The notes below the pieces were generated by a model. It was not told where the DNA came from. It was given only the letters and a program-made list of their open reading frames with translations, and did not search any database. Both the position numbers and the translations under genes were made by a program. From Meconema thalassinum (lineage: Eukaryota > Arthropoda > Insecta > Orthoptera > Tettigoniidae), in contig OX336389.2 in NCBI GenBank assembly GCA_946902985.2, positions 1,080,583,788 to 1,080,647,787 of the forward strand: a stretch of 64,000 bases of DNA, read 5' to 3'. Positions 1 through 12,500 of this stretch are shown here, one piece after another (position 1 is the stretch's first letter; each line of letters opens with the position of its first letter).

Positions 1-465
1 TTTTTTTATCGTTTACCCTCCAGGGTTGGCTTTTCCCACGGACTAAGCGAGGGATCCCACCTTTACCGCCACTGGTAGTGTCCTGGTGCTTGAGACTCTA
101 AGTCGGGGATACAACTGGGGAGTGTGACTAGCACGTCGCCCGGGCGGCGTCACCTGCAAAGCGAACAAGGGCCTGATGAAGAGATGGGAAGAGTGGGAGG
201 ATTAGGCAAGGAAGAGGGAAGGAGGCGGCCGTGGCCTTACATTAGGTAGGCTACCACCCCGGTATTTTCCCGAAGACGAAGTGGGAAACCACGGAAAACC
301 ACTTCGAGGATGGTTGAGGTGAGAGTCGAACCCCCTCTACTCATTTGGACCACCCGAGGCTGAGTAGACCCCAATCCAGCGCTCATACCACTTTTCAAAT
401 TGGTAATCGAACCGCGGACCTCCTGGGTGGCAGCTAATCATGCTGACCACTACACCACGGAGGCG
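1..465 (-). mobile_element. SINE-A, tRNA-derived SINE, near full length
   Basis: On the minus strand a tRNA-like head begins at 465 (CGCCTCCGTGGTGTAGTGG, an A-box region) and has a B-box near 400-425. A central domain follows, with a second GGTTCGA-type box near 325-340 and the block that reads CACTTCGTCTTCGG, and then a long unique 3' tail. The tail ends in poly-A, seen as the T-run at the window start. The same tail occurs at 6021, 9310 and 60564, and the same head at 12868 and 62955. This is a transposable element copy, not a functional tRNA gene. The 3' boundary may lie outside the window. Confidence 0.85.
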
Positions 466-1035
466 ACTTGAATATACGAATAAAAGACATAAATGACCTT
501 AGATTGCGACGGAATATGTTTCTTTTTAAAATCCTGATGAATTTACTAACGCATGTTTCTCGAACTCACATATTCCTGAAGAGCATCAATCTAGTCATTT
601 CGTGAATTCAGAATCTTGTTATTGAAATACAGTTTTATAGTCCTAATGTAGTTTTTTTTGGTTCTACCCATAATTATTCCAGTTGCTATGAGGTAGGGGA
701 TGTGGTGAGTCAGTGTCCTTGTGGGAATGATTTCGCGGATAGATGCCTTCATGACGCCAATCTTATGAGAGGAGTTAATGACAAATGAAATTAATGAGGT
801 AATGTATGGAGTGGCTGTGTGTGGTCTTGCGAGTTTGGAGTAGTCTGACCATGCTCGTTAACGTGTTTAGCTACCTCGGCTGGTTTGTGACATTATGTCA
901 ACAAATTAAAAAATGTATTTTAACTCTCCTGATTCCATACCGGCCCCTGATTCTATTTTAGGTCTATTATATCTCGCTGCACCTGCTACATCACCCAAAA
1001 AGTATGCAAATTTCTGTATCCTTGCTGCAGATCTG
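466..1035. other. gene-free stretch
   Basis: AT-rich sequence. I see no coding region, repeat or RNA motif that I can support. Confidence 0.5.
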
Positions 1036-1039
1036 GTTC

Positions 1040-1385
1040 ATGTGCGTCCAAATATCATGTTTTATATGTCTTCGGTAATGTGTGACTCTCCCACTATGCT
1101 ATTTTTGTCCTCCCCACGTTTTGAGCACGGCAGACCACACGCATATGGCACAATGTTGGCTCTAGTGCGCCTAGTGTCCAGGCTCCGCGCTCAGTACTAA
1201 ACGTACTTCAGTACCCGGTCAAATGGACAGTGCTTGTGCGACTAAGCGCTGCAGTGCTAGTGTGCTGTCGTGCTGCACTGCTCAGAAATTGACCGAGTAG
1301 GGCTACGCTTGGCCGGCACGAGTAAATTTCTCGCTAGCACTGCTTCACCTTGCCCATTGCACGGCCCTGTAAACCTGTCATGATG
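1040..1385 (+). repeat. Dispersed repeat, copy 1 (partner at 27117-27410)
   Basis: Shares long, nearly identical blocks with 27117-27410, for example around TGGACAGTGCTTGTGCGACT and GTAAATTTCTCGCTAGCACT, in the same orientation. The open frames here are not shared between the two copies, so I do not read the block as coding. The family is unknown. Confidence 0.75.
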
Positions 1386-1774
1386 AGGTTGAAATGAATG
1401 ATTATGACGTCACAAATACTGTCCCGTGTACTGGGTTAGGACTTTCTACGAATGTGTAACTGCCTGGCTGCTCGCAACGTTGTCGTCATTGGTGGAGGAA
1501 TGGTGCCCCTTTCGTGTCCTCTTACGACGTGGGAATCAAGAGGAAGTCGAAACCGTACTAAACATGGTTCAGGTGTTCCCAAGAGAAAGTGGCTAATATA
1601 GTTGATCGTTGCTACTGGTATGTGGAGTCTCGCATTATTATGCAATTTATGTTTGCCGGGCCCGTACTATTTCGTCGATATAATAAGGCACGGGCAAGTA
1701 CAATTATGTTGGCACGTCTTTTAACACATAACACTGCACTTTTTGTGTGATGAAGGTCACTCATCCCACAATAA
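1386..1774. other. gene-free stretch
   Basis: No supported feature. The sequence links two segments that each have a repeat partner near 27-29 kb. Confidence 0.4.
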
Positions 1775-2370
1775 ACACAAGAGGATGCCTCTCTAACCAC
1801 AATATATTCACTACACACCAGTTATACGTATTATCCCGAAATATAATGGGGGATACATATTTTCCGACTCTCCCATGTATAATAATATATGAGAATGAAC
1901 ACCCACACAAATACCAGTCAACATAAGACGAGCTGGGGAAAATAAAATAAGTTACCACAATAGCTACATAATGTCAATGGTTTCAATCCGTTTCTTATCG
2001 CATTGTTTTCTTACGAAAATCACCTGTTTGAACTACAAACCTCTTTTTTCAGCAAGAATATAACAGACCTGAATCTCCTCTGAGACAACATCAGTAGAAC
2101 TGATTTCCTTTTCCTCACTTAAACTCATTTTTTGCCGAACAAGGACGGATAACTCCATACATACTCTATGCTTTGCCTCTGCCCGTCTAAAGATGCCTTT
2201 TAATTGTTCTCCCAGTCAATGCTGTGCCTTATATTAGTGCATGAGTACAGACATATCTCGTGAACTTTAGTGCGTAGCTCCTTTTAACTTCCGTTCCATT
2301 TCTCATTCAATTTTCCGCTCTGCTTTCTGTCTTCTTTGTCATCCAAATAGGTCTGCATTAAATTATCGCT
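1775..2370 (+). repeat. Dispersed repeat, second module (partner at 28020-28490)
   Basis: 1860-2370 aligns by eye with 28020-28490. Shared landmarks are a block reading ATATAACAGACCTGAATCTC and one reading TTTTCCGCTCTGCTTTCTGT. A short block at 1775-1830 (GGATGCCTCTCT then ACCACAATATAT) instead matches 29145-29205, beyond the end of the partner, so module order differs between the two copies. No coding potential is seen. Confidence 0.7.
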
Positions 2371-2954
2371 TTTTTGCGCAAAATAATACCTCACACTTGT
2401 GTGCAGTGAATTGTGGGTTCGGGGTTGAATATGAGCATTGTCTAAGGTGTGAGTTAGTACTATGCGGTGAACTACAAGCATATTTCAACATTGCCGCACA
2501 TTCATCGCATGATACAATGGATGCAACGAATAGAGGAGTAGATTCGATGGAATGTTTGCGTTAGAGATGATTGAAGTATCTTGGTAGTATAGATGAACTG
2601 CGACGAGGGAAATGTGAGTGACAAAGAGCAAAAACCTCTCCTACATTTCGCTCACATCCTCAGTGTTGTAAGATAGAACGTTAAATTCTTAGGTTACAAT
2701 CCCTACGATTTTGAACAAAGCATTATTTTAGAGGTGTAGAAATAACTAAGAATATAACTGGCCGTTGAGTGTAAAACTGTATTATAGAAATGATTTCCTA
2801 AACTTAACAAGAAGTTCCGTGAAGAACTATACAGCCTACTTTTCATGCCAATGATTATTCTACAGAATATGAACCTATCTAGAATAATGACGAAATTAAG
2901 TTGCTAATATCGAAATTTCCAATTAGTTCGAAATACTGTATACCTGGCATAATG
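2371..2954. other. gene-free stretch
   Basis: No gene seen. A short motif at about 2805-2845 (AGTTCCGTGAAGAACTA) recurs at about 55560, so this may be the edge of an old repeat. Confidence 0.4.
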
Positions 2955-3790
2955 TATCCTAATAGAGCACTACAGTTGGCAGCCCTGATGACTGAATATA
3001 TTCTTAGTTCCGTCTCTTACGGTACTAAATACAAAATTTGGTTGAAGTCCACTGGATAGCATGGACGTTACATGCAGTTAAACATTGGATCTAACAGCGC
3101 GCGTAAAATCATGTTGGCAACAATGTCATGCATGTATTGGTCAGAAATAATCTGAAATAATATGATCTATTGTTGTGCAAATTTTTAATGAAATCCATTA
3201 GTTAGTATAGAAGTTACATGCATTTTAAAATTGGACCTATCAGCAGGCTTACAATCATGTTGGCAGCACTGACGTATATAAGTTACTCCAAATTAATATA
3301 GAATGTCAGGTACTATACGTGTGCATAGTTTAAAGCTGTCGGCTTGCATACTTTCTGATATATTGGTATTTGGATAAAATAAATTAGGAGCATTTATTAA
3401 CAGTTGGCAGCCCTGGTAGGTCTTAAGAATACGCTCAGTCATATCTGATTATGTACACATACAACATACGAAATTTGGTTGAATTCCACTTGATAGTGTA
3501 GAAGTTATATGCAGTTAAAAATTGGACCTATCAGGAGGCTTATAATCATTTTGGCAACACTGCCATGTTTGGCCTCCTGGAAATTAAACTGAAATATTAT
3601 GATCTGTACGTGTGCCAATTTTGAAATAGCTCCCATTCATACTTTCCCAGATATCCAACATGGAGCTCAAATTTCTAGTGCGTTTTTTCAGCAGTTGGTA
3701 GCACTGACATCATTTTCAAATATGGACGTGAGATATTCCGGTGCACATCTTTACTCATACTAAATTTGGTTTTGATTGCTGCAGCCGTTT
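2955..3790 (+). repeat. Diverged tandem array, unit about 142 bp
   Basis: The landmark TTGGCAGC/ACTG-type block recurs at about 2977, 3111, 3256, 3401, 3547 and 3685, a spacing of 134-146 bp. A companion block (AGTTACATGCA...TTGGACCTATCAG) recurs near 3070, 3210 and 3500, so units alternate between two related forms. The array ends directly in the CAGA microsatellite. It is probably the internal or 3' repeat region of a transposable element. Confidence 0.65.
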
Positions 3791-3819
3791 AGGAGTTGAT
3801 AGGGGGGGACACACACACA

Positions 3820-3839
3820 GCCAGCCAGACAGACAGAAG

Positions 3840-3883
<44 letters not shown>

Positions 3884-3886
3884 CAC
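3820..3886 (+). repeat. (CAGA)n microsatellite
   Basis: About 16 units of CAGA with a few interruptions follow a short CA tract and directly abut the tandem array upstream. The position suggests a retroelement or repeat tail. Confidence 0.9.
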
Positions 3887-3973
3887 ATTTGCCCGATCTC
3901 ATAAGACTACTTTTTCCTCATTTTTGCAAAATGTGAAAAGTAGGCTAAAAATATAGAAATATAATATAATTAA

Positions 3974-4302
3974 TACCGGGTGAGTTAGCCGAGGTCGTTG
4001 CGGCATGACTGTTGGCAGTCGCTCACATCTGGGAGGCGAGGAGGTTCGAATCCCCCCGCCGGCAACCTTGAAGATGATCTTCTGTGGTTTCCTATCTTCC
4101 TTCCAGGCAAATGCCGGGGTTGGTCCCTAACTATAGGCCACAGCCGCTACCTTCCAACTCCTCGACCCTCCCATCCAACATTCCTCCCCAACGGTAATTG
4201 TAGCTCACCCATTGGGTGTCCGACTCGAAGCAGCTACAAAACTGGCGAGCCGAACATGTCCTCGGACACTCCCGCCACTAAAAGCCATACGCTAAAAAAA
4301 AT
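3974..4302 (+). mobile_element. SINE-F, tRNA-derived SINE
   Basis: A tRNA-like head (GGGTGAGTTAGCCGAGGTCG as A-box region, GGTTCGAATCC as B-box) is followed by the central block with AGGCAAATGCCGGGGTTGGT that is shared with SINE-A and SINE-B. The 3' tail is different, containing CATTGGGTGTCCGACTCGAA and ending in an A-run at about 4295. No functional tRNA structure extends through it. Confidence 0.75.
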
Positions 4303-4802
4303 TTAATGAACATTACATTACCTCCATTCTTATTTGAATTTACCAATAGAAGAAATCAGGAACTGCTTATAATTAACGGAATTTAACATTATTCCAAACA
4401 TTGTCAATTCTATGTACAATCGCAGATCAGACAGATGCATTTCTTATTTATTATTTCTTGTCTTGAGATTGCCTATCTATTGAAGCTTCGGTAAAATCTG
4501 GTTTTCCCCGATGACTCGGAAACTTGTTTCCATCCTAAATTGGCGAGGTTAATTTTGATTTCGAGCTAATGCCAGATTTACAGCCGTTGTAGGGGTTCGT
4601 ACATTTGGCTAACCCTGTGGAGCTCACACTCGTTGATATGAGACCAGTGCCCACGCAGCAGTGTTTACACCGCTCAAGAATCTCCAGTTGTACGGACATA
4701 AAATACGTAAAGGAGCGGTTATAGAATAGTTGTACAATAATATATAAAAGTTACCGAGAATATCCAAGAGTGTAAATCGACAGAATATAGTTCTCTAGAT
4801 TG
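4303..4802. other. gene-free stretch
   Basis: No supported gene or repeat. Confidence 0.45.
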
Positions 4803-4965
4803 GTTGGTTGGTTGGTTCCTCAGTTTAGGGGCTGCGACAACGCGGTCATGTAGCCCCATGTACTTTGGGTGTGTGTAGAATCTGTCTGATAACCGGTGTT
4901 AATTGTGATGACTGTATTAGTGTGTGTTATCTGTTTTTTAATTCAAGTAAGGACTGCAGACTTTG
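4803..4965 (-). mobile_element. SINE-B 3' fragment
   Basis: A (TTGG)n-like tail is followed by the SINE-B 3' module on the minus strand: TTTAGGGGCTGCGACAACG and the CATGTAGCCCCATGTACTT block, recognisable from copies at 29925 and 54715. The tRNA head and central domain are missing, as expected for 5' truncation. Confidence 0.7.
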
Positions 4966-5361
4966 AATTTTTCAAATAGTTCCTATTTTTGCCGCCAGAC
5001 GCCACCGTCAACGACTACTAGTTCAGAACTTACCTACTAGACGCCACCGCAGACGGCTCTTGGCAATGAACGTAGGAACCTAAGAGCGTTGTTTACATTC
5101 TTAACCTACGCCACCGAAGCCGCAAATGCAGAAGTGATGAACGTATCCTAAGAACTAGACATATTGGCTCAAATGCATTTCAAGCAATGATCACAGTGAC
5201 AAATATGATAGCAATTCTTGTTCGATCACGGAAAACTTTGAATTTCAGGTATTTTCTTCCTCGTGGAAGCAACGAAAATGTTGCTCAGATACAACTTTGC
5301 CGGAAGGGCTGATTGTAGCCTATTTTCATGAAATGAAATATAGGCTTGTGAGATCTTTTGT

Positions 5362-5363
<2 letters not shown>

Positions 5364-5392
<29 letters not shown>
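5364..5392 (+). repeat. (GT)n microsatellite
   Basis: Uninterrupted GT run. On the minus strand it follows a GGGGACACGCCCACACATAG context, similar to the GGGGGGGACACACACACAG context before the CAGA run at 3820. Both may be tails of one repeat family. Confidence 0.85.
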
Positions 5393-5395
<3 letters not shown>

Positions 5396-5399
5396 ATGT

Positions 5400-6020
5400 G
5401 TCTATGTGTGGGCGTGTCCCCTACTAAAATATAAATGGTTAAAGCAATTGAAATGAAACATGGTAGAAACTTACTACAGCCTCGTCTGACCTCGACAGTG
5501 CCTTTCAAATTATAATAAATTTCACCAATTCAACATGGTGTCCATGCGAAGTATTTAACTGGCATTCCATATTTCCGAAACTAGAACTTCAATTAACCTG
5601 ATATTGTCTATGGTGAGAGAGGATACTGTAGTAAATTCACCCATGTCACATTCAATAACCTGATGAGCACATAACCAACATGGCTGCCTCGCAAACGTTA
5701 AATATTTAAATGGGTTTATTCATGATTTTGTCATCCGAGCGCATTGAAACCTAGCAGGTAAATCTTTATGGAAAGCTACATATACTGGGATCTAATCCAA
5801 TTCAGTTTTTATGAAAAATACAGATTGCTTCTTTGCGATATTATAAGCGATCAACATGAAAGTTTGTATAATGAACCACCATTATAATCTTTACCTGCTG
5901 GCGTAAAATTCTATGACATGCATGTAAAGCATTCCAAAATGGTGGAAACGTGATATATTCTCATGGTTTATAATAACTCCATAGCTACTACAGAAATCAA
6001 AAATGAAATTGTGCATAGGG
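5400..6020 (-). repeat. Dispersed repeat related to 55600-56270 (inverted)
   Basis: Contains the reverse complement of blocks found at 55600-56270. TCATCCGAGCGCATTGAAAC here matches GTTTCACTGCGCTCGGATGG there, and TATTTAAAT and CAACATGG-type motifs are in similar order. Related sequence resumes at 6391-6690 after a SINE insertion. Alignment is by eye and divergence is high. Confidence 0.5.
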
Positions 6021-6390
6021 ATTTTTTTTTATTTAGTCAATTTACCCTCTAGGTTGGTGGTTCCCACGGACTCAACGAGGGAACTCACCACTACCGCCTC
6101 TATGGGCAGTGTCCTGGAGCGTGGAACATCTGGTCGGAAGGGATACAACTGGGGAGGTGTGATCAGCACTTCGCCCAGGCGGCCTCACCTGCAAAGCGAA
6201 CAGGGGCCTCATGAGGGATGGGAAGGGATGGAAGATTGGGATGGATAGGCTAGGAAGAGGGAAGGAGGCGGCCGTGGCCTTACAGTAGGTACCATCCCGG
6301 CATTTGCCCGAAGACGAAGTGGGAAACCACGGAAAACCACTTCGAGGATGGCTGAGGTGGGAATCGAACCCCCTCTACTCATTTGGACGG
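6021..6390 (-). mobile_element. SINE-A, 5'-truncated
   Basis: The minus-strand copy contains the SINE-A tail, the central block (GAAGACGAAGTGGGAAACCA on the plus strand) and the second GGTTCGA-like box. It stops at about 6390 before the tRNA head. It interrupts the older dispersed repeat, so it is the younger of the two. Confidence 0.8.
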
Positions 6391-7512
6391 GATTTAAAAC
6401 ATTCTGATAAACACCAGACAACATGACGGCCACGCAATGTTTAGATATTTAAATTGACTTTTGAGTATACCTAATCTGAGAGCAGTGAAACATGACACAG
6501 CAAATAGCTATTTCCAGCTTACAAACATCAAATGTTGTTCAATTATTTCCAAAAATGTTTGAGAATGTGTCAGATCGAAATTTTAAAAGCTACTTTCATC
6601 TGGAATGCTATTCAAGCGATCGTATAGAAGCGTCGTATAATGAATTATTATACTATCAGTATCTAATGGCACTACATTCTGTAGCGTACGCCTAAGCCTA
6701 GGCAAGCGTCTGACGGGGAGAGCCGTTACAGAAAGATGCCATCTCGCGGGAGGAGTCATAATTACCGATACTGAAATTTATATATTCTAGCACATACTCA
6801 TTGTAGTAGTGATGCTTGTGGTGGTGTAGATTGTGTTAACGGGTAGAACACCAAGGTCATCAACCCTAATGTTTTATTGCAGGTATCGTAAATTAAAAAT
6901 TATACACGTGTTCATTTCTAAAAAGGAACACATTTTACTGTGTTCTATTAAACTTGTCTCTCGGTAAGCTATTTAAACCAGCACAAACTACTTTAGTATA
7001 TGTTAATGTTCTGCAGACAAGCCTCATCGTGTACATTTGGACGTATATTTTCCAGTGTTGGAGGTGTGTTAATATGAGTTATCTTGAGTAACAATGAAAG
7101 CTTTGATTTAAGACAGGGCATGCACTAGTACTGTACCATAGTAACATCATTTTGCTATTTTAATGTTTATGTTTATTTTCTGAAATGACCACAATGTATC
7201 TACATTCAATATTGAGTTTGAAATTCTTGCTTTTTACTTTATCATAATGTAAATGGTGTACCAAAAGCTATTAGTACTTAAGATAGAAAATCGCTATATT
7301 ATATGGGAGAGGTTTTAAATGGAAAAGACCAGTAGAATGTACGAAATAAGGCTGTTTAGTTCTTCACGTAACTACTTGCGTAATTTGACACATGAAGCTT
7401 AATTAGATTACTGTGTTAAGCCTACTTCCGAATTTTGTAAGGAATGAAAGTTATAAGGTCTGTACGTGTCTAATGTCCGTGTATCTGACTGTGTGTCTAT
7501 GTAAGTATGTAT
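6391..7512. other. gene-free stretch
   Basis: The first 300 bp appear to continue the old dispersed repeat. The rest is AT-rich, and I see no gene in it. Confidence 0.45.
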
Positions 7513-7810
7513 ACAGGGTGAACGTAAAATGCCGCACTTGGAGGTCGGCATGCGGTTCCTTGTCGAAATTCACGACAAAAGTTTATCTTGAAAAACCTAG
7601 TCCAACCAATAGGTTTAACAGAAATGCGTGTTAAGAACCGAGGCCCTGGCAACGCTGTAACTGCATGCAGCGTGGCCAAATACAGGTCGCAGGAACTCTG
7701 CGCTCTGCCAGAGCTGTCTCATTAACTCAGTGAGACGAGGTTATGCCATAAATGCCGGTGTGTGGACGCACCGGTGTTCGAGTCGCGTTCACGCCAATTT
7801 TGTTTTTCAG
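7513..7810 (+). repeat. Transposon-like arm, copy 1 (inverted partner at 13160-13478)
   Basis: Begins ACAGGGTGAACGTAAAATGC and shares about 45 near-identical bases, then weaker similarity over about 300 bp, with the reverse complement of 13160-13478. Both copies contain a degenerate tRNA-like stretch about 200 bp in, with an AACTCAGTGAG A-box-like and a GTGTTCGAGTC B-box-like block here. It could be one end of the DNA transposon whose transposase remnant starts about 350 bp downstream, or a separate short repeat. Confidence 0.55.
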
Positions 7811-8157
7811 TTATGTATCAAATTGCATCCAATGTACACCTCCACTATGCAATACACTATGGTGTTTACTATGTCTTACCGTTAGAGTTACCTTTATTTA
7901 AACATTCAAACGTAACGTGAACTTCTTACCGACGTAAACGACCCTTTGTTTCGTCCATGGCACAAATAAAGCTAATAGAACATAACAGTGGATACAGTAA
8001 CATCGTCTATATCCAATGTGGTACAAAGAAACACAATATTGTAGGTAGCCTTCACTAGATTGCACATTATGCTACACACCATAATTCCATAAATTACGTT
8101 TGACGTCCAGTCTTATCTTTACCGAGCCGATACGTACACTTACGAGCAACGGTCACG

Positions 8158-9222
8158 TCACAGCAGATGTTCAAAGGGACCACCTTGCATTTCTAAACAC
8201 TTCGCAACTCGTTGGACCATACTTTGCCGGACCCTATGCAACACACCTCCATCCACCATTGCCGATGCAGCATGCACGCGAGCTATTAAGTCCTGCACAT
8301 CCATGGGTGAAGTTCTATAAACTTGTTCCTTTAAGTGTCCACACAAAAAAATGTAGTGGATTAAGGTCCGGAGAACATGGAGGACAGAACATTGGACCTC
8401 CACGACCAATCCATTTCCATGGAAACGCTTATTTAAATAGTTACGCACAGTCATTCCAAAGTGTGGCGGTGCACCATCATGCTGAAACCAAAGCTGTCGC
8501 CGAACACCAAGTGGAACGTTTTCTAAGGCGTCAGGCAAAGGATTGCGAAGAAACGTACGTTAGAGGGGGGCATTCAACTTGTCCGGCAATAGATAAGGGC
8601 TTAAAAGCACTCCTCCCACGATTCCAGCCCACAGGTTTATGCCAAAGCGCGCCTGAAAGCCACGTTCACGGGTGACATGTGGGTTGTGTTCCGACCAATA
8701 ATGGCTGTTGTGATGGTTGAAAATACCTTCCCGAGTGAAGCTACATTCGTCACTCTATATCACATTCTTGATAAAATGTTCGTTATCTTCAACTTGTTGC
8801 AAAAGCCATTCACAGAACTGTACTCGTTTAATGCGGTCTTCTGGCTGCTGGTGTTGAGTTAACGTTTAATGATATGAATGCAGTTCTTCGTCGTGCAACA
8901 CGTCCACAACCAGTGTTTGAGATACCTGGAACTGCCTTGCAATATCACGGGTACTTCGCCGAGGTGATTGGTGAACGGTTTCCAGAATTGCGTCCTCTGT
9001 TTGTGGCGTGCGTCGAGTCTTTGGATGACCTCTGTCCACTACTTGTGGACGAAGATTACCGGTTTCCCGCAGGCGTTGCTCAAGGCGACGAAAAACATTT
9101 TTATCGGGATGGCGCCTTTGGGGGTACCGTGCTGCATACTCACGAGCAGCAGCAGAAGCTTGGTTATTGGATGCACCCAACACTGAGAGCATATCGACGT
9201 ATTCACCGTTTGCGAATTCCAT
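8158..9222 (-). pseudogene. Decayed IS630/Tc1/mariner-superfamily transposase
   Basis: The N-terminal part (9222 to 8866, 118 residues, starting MEFANGEYVDML) has a helix-turn-helix-like region with STRDIARQFQVSQ, typical of the DNA-binding half of these transposases. After a stop near 8866 the frame is lost. A second open stretch (8538 to 8158) carries HDGAPPHF, the hallmark around the second catalytic aspartate of the DDE/D nuclease. The first catalytic region lies in the broken part between. With several stops and frame changes it cannot make a working enzyme. Its C-terminal side points toward the arm at 7513. The N-terminal side is followed closely by a SINE at 9310, which may have obscured the other end. 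Confidence 0.8.
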
Positions 9223-9309
9223 TATGAAGCTACCCTACATGCACCTGACAGGACCAGTTATGGATGTGAACTGCGTGGTTAGTCGACTGATGCATGCCAT
9301 TTTTTCCGT

Positions 9310-9536
9310 TATCGTTTTACGAACTAAGCGAGGGATCCCACCATTACCGCCACTGAGGGCAGTAACCTGGAGCTTGGGACTCTGAGTAGGGGATACAACT
9401 GGGGAGTGTGACTAGCACTTCGCCCAGGCAGCCTTACCTGCAAAGCGAACAGGGGCCTGATGAAGGGATGGGAACAGTGGGAGGGTTAGGCAAGGAAGGG
9501 GGAAGGAGGCGGCCGTGGCCTTACGGTAGGTAATGC
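9310..9536 (-). mobile_element. SINE-A 3' fragment
   Basis: Contains the SINE-A tail from the CGTTTTACGAACTAAGCGAG end (with an internal deletion relative to the copy at 1) to the GGCGGCCGTGGCCTTACGGT block, minus strand. The head and central domain are absent. Confidence 0.8.
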
Positions 9537-12500
9537 ACCCGTATCCACGTGGTCTTACCTGTTGAAATCCGATGGAACTGCTGGATCGTAGAATCTGGAA
9601 GCGCCCGGCTGAAATGCCCCTAAAATTCTACCAACTAGGATCAACCAGGGATAAGGATACATCTCTTACAAAGAATTCGATAGGCAGATGCCAGTGATCG
9701 ATAAAATGAAAACGAAAAATAACTCAAAATGAGCTAACGAGACTCTAAAAATGACTAAATTAATCTCGAGCGTGGCGCTAGGCATCCTAAAAACTGACCC
9801 ACTGGTCCTCGTAGCGCATCCTATTTCTAGTATAAATGACCAAGACTTCCGAAGTATTTAAAATTGACTAACAGTTTATTAATCTAAAGACTGTTGCATG
9901 GTGGACTATCTCTCCACTAAACAAAATAATTCACCTCTACTGAAGCGTAGATATATCTCATAATAACATTAGCATCGAAACATATTCAAAAATGCTCTCA
10001 AAATACAGCATCGTAATCGCATGTAAAAACAGTTTCAAAAATATTTAAACATTATTATATACACTCGTTACATATTTAAATGATTCTCAAAGTTTATGAT
10101 ATTATTTACATTTATACATTATTGTACACGTTCAAATTCTTCATCAGTAATAAATTCGATTCCATCAATAAGCATTCTATAGTATTAGTTAAAGTCAAAT
10201 TAGGGCATGTTCGACGAATGGCTAAGTTTATCGAACGCATTATCATGGCATAAAAATGTTAACAACATTTTAAATCACATAGTTATTCATGGTATTATTA
10301 TTATCTCTAAAGCTTTTAGTGGTTATTATTACAGGATTATATCAATATTATTACTCGTCTTTCCAATTAACCTTTCTCCAAAAACAAATGTTATTAATTT
10401 GAACAATCCATTCTAGAACAATTATCACAATGCTGTTTCACTTAAATGTTGGATGTATTAACCTCATACTAGCCTTCTAGTATTAATATTCGTGACTATA
10501 TTGCACGTTCAAAATATACACATAATTGTATTCAGACATAGCTCAATAGCTAATTTATACTGGACAGAAAAATGACATAGATCATCCATTGATGTCTAAT
10601 ATCTCATTATAACAATCAAATTCGCAAATACACGTTGCTTCATTCATAGATAAGCTCTCCATAGCTTGTAAACATTTTTCCAAACATCATTAAGTTCAAA
10701 TAAGCTTTAACATAAAAGTCATGAAATATCGTGCATCAAATTAACATAAGTTAAAGTATCATGGACAATTTTTATCAGAACTAAGGCAAATATAATATAA
10801 TCAGCTGTTTAAATAACAGTGCTTGAGAATTTTTGACCTTATCATTTCGCTTTGTAATGAAAATATTTGTTACAATCTTTTTAGAATAGTAATTTATTTC
10901 TCATTATAATCTCATGTTCATAACTATATCTTTCAAGAAATTGTGGATAGATCACTATAAAAAGAACGATTCAACTCCACTAGACAAAAACTCGACTGGA
11001 GATCCTCACCCAAAGAAACACGAAAGATTCTACACCATAGTAATGAGCCTGTCTTAAGAAGGTACACGAAAACTATTAGAATCCAACGCTTAACCAGGAT
11101 GGAGTTCAACAAACGAATCATGAACAAAAAGAAACTGAACGATCTAATAGTGTCTAAGACCACTCCAAAAAGAAAAATCTCAAGAGCTGTAGATTACCAA
11201 AGTTAATCCAAAAATCGCAAATATCTGCTCTATAAATCATTATGTTTCCATATTTATACTGCACTTGATGAAAAATAGACCCGCACGTCCATTAGAGAAA
11301 CTCGCATGAAATGCATAAGTGTTCAAGTTCAAATTCGAAATTCGTAGAAATGTCTATTCAAATAATCTTCAAGTATACGTAGCGTATTGGTCATCTGCTT
11401 GCTAACTACTATTCTTATATAAAGTTATCGTAGTCTTCTCTCTACTCTTCATATTAATCTTCTCAACAAGTTATATAATTCCATTAAATGCTCAGATTTA
11501 GAAAGGAAAAGAAGTGAATTAATGCATAAAAAATTAGCATAATAAAATATTAATGTTAACTACAAAAATAAAATACACTACAAAACAGAAGCGATAGAGA
11601 ATGAATCGGGTCTAGCCTTGGAATGCATTTTCTTACTACTAAGAAAAATTGGTGAAAAGGGACACTCTAGAGTATGTCTAATTCATACTGTCTACTATGA
11701 AAATGGGAGGTCAGCTACCTTGTACGTTGCCATCTGGTTGAAATATGAGTATGCCAGAAACACAATGTCCTCGTTCTGGAACTGAACCCTGGTTCATCAG
11801 GTCGCGTAGTCCTCGATACGACTGGATCTTGTAGAGAACCGAACCCGAGTCCGAACGTTTGAAAAGAAAAAACAGCTGTTTGCGAGACAAGTTCATCGCT
11901 CTCACACGTTCCCAAGATGTAGCTGGCCATTGTATTTCATGCAGTTACAGTATGAATGTATAATAAACATCTCCAAGACGTTTTCCACCTCTTCTTAAAG
12001 AGTTTTCTGCTGTTATAATAATCCATGTTTGGTGCTGGTGATCATCCTAAGTAGTCAATTCCACTATTGCATCGCATTCCTGCTTTCCGTTTTAGCCCAT
12101 ACGTGACATAGTCATGTGTTGGTGAAGTCTCCGTTCAATCTACTTCTGTTCTGAAGTCATAATGATAATATGCTTGTATACTGTAAACTGTACTGTTGTA
12201 GAATAAAGTCTTGTACTGGCATATAAAATATCACACAAGTCCTGGTGAATACAAAGTTCACTGCTCCTGATGATGAAGTTTAACACAGCCTTCAGCTATA
12301 ATAAGCTGAGACATAAAAATTTGCGGTACGAACTGTCTAACTTTAAGTAAATACACGTCCGCGTTGCTCGCGCACGATATGAGTGTCGTACTCCCAGCGA
12401 AGTGTATTGCAATCTCGTGTCTCTGCCTGGACAGATCTTTGCTTACTGCTCTGCGAAACCCATAGTGCTGTACGTTCAGGAACGATATTGACTATCGATA

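Noticed and set aside
8100..8675. 191-residue plus-strand open frame
   Set aside because: It is antisense to the decayed transposase (HDGAPPHF on the minus strand) and has no domain of its own. The plus-strand frame at 8874-9227 is also a shadow.
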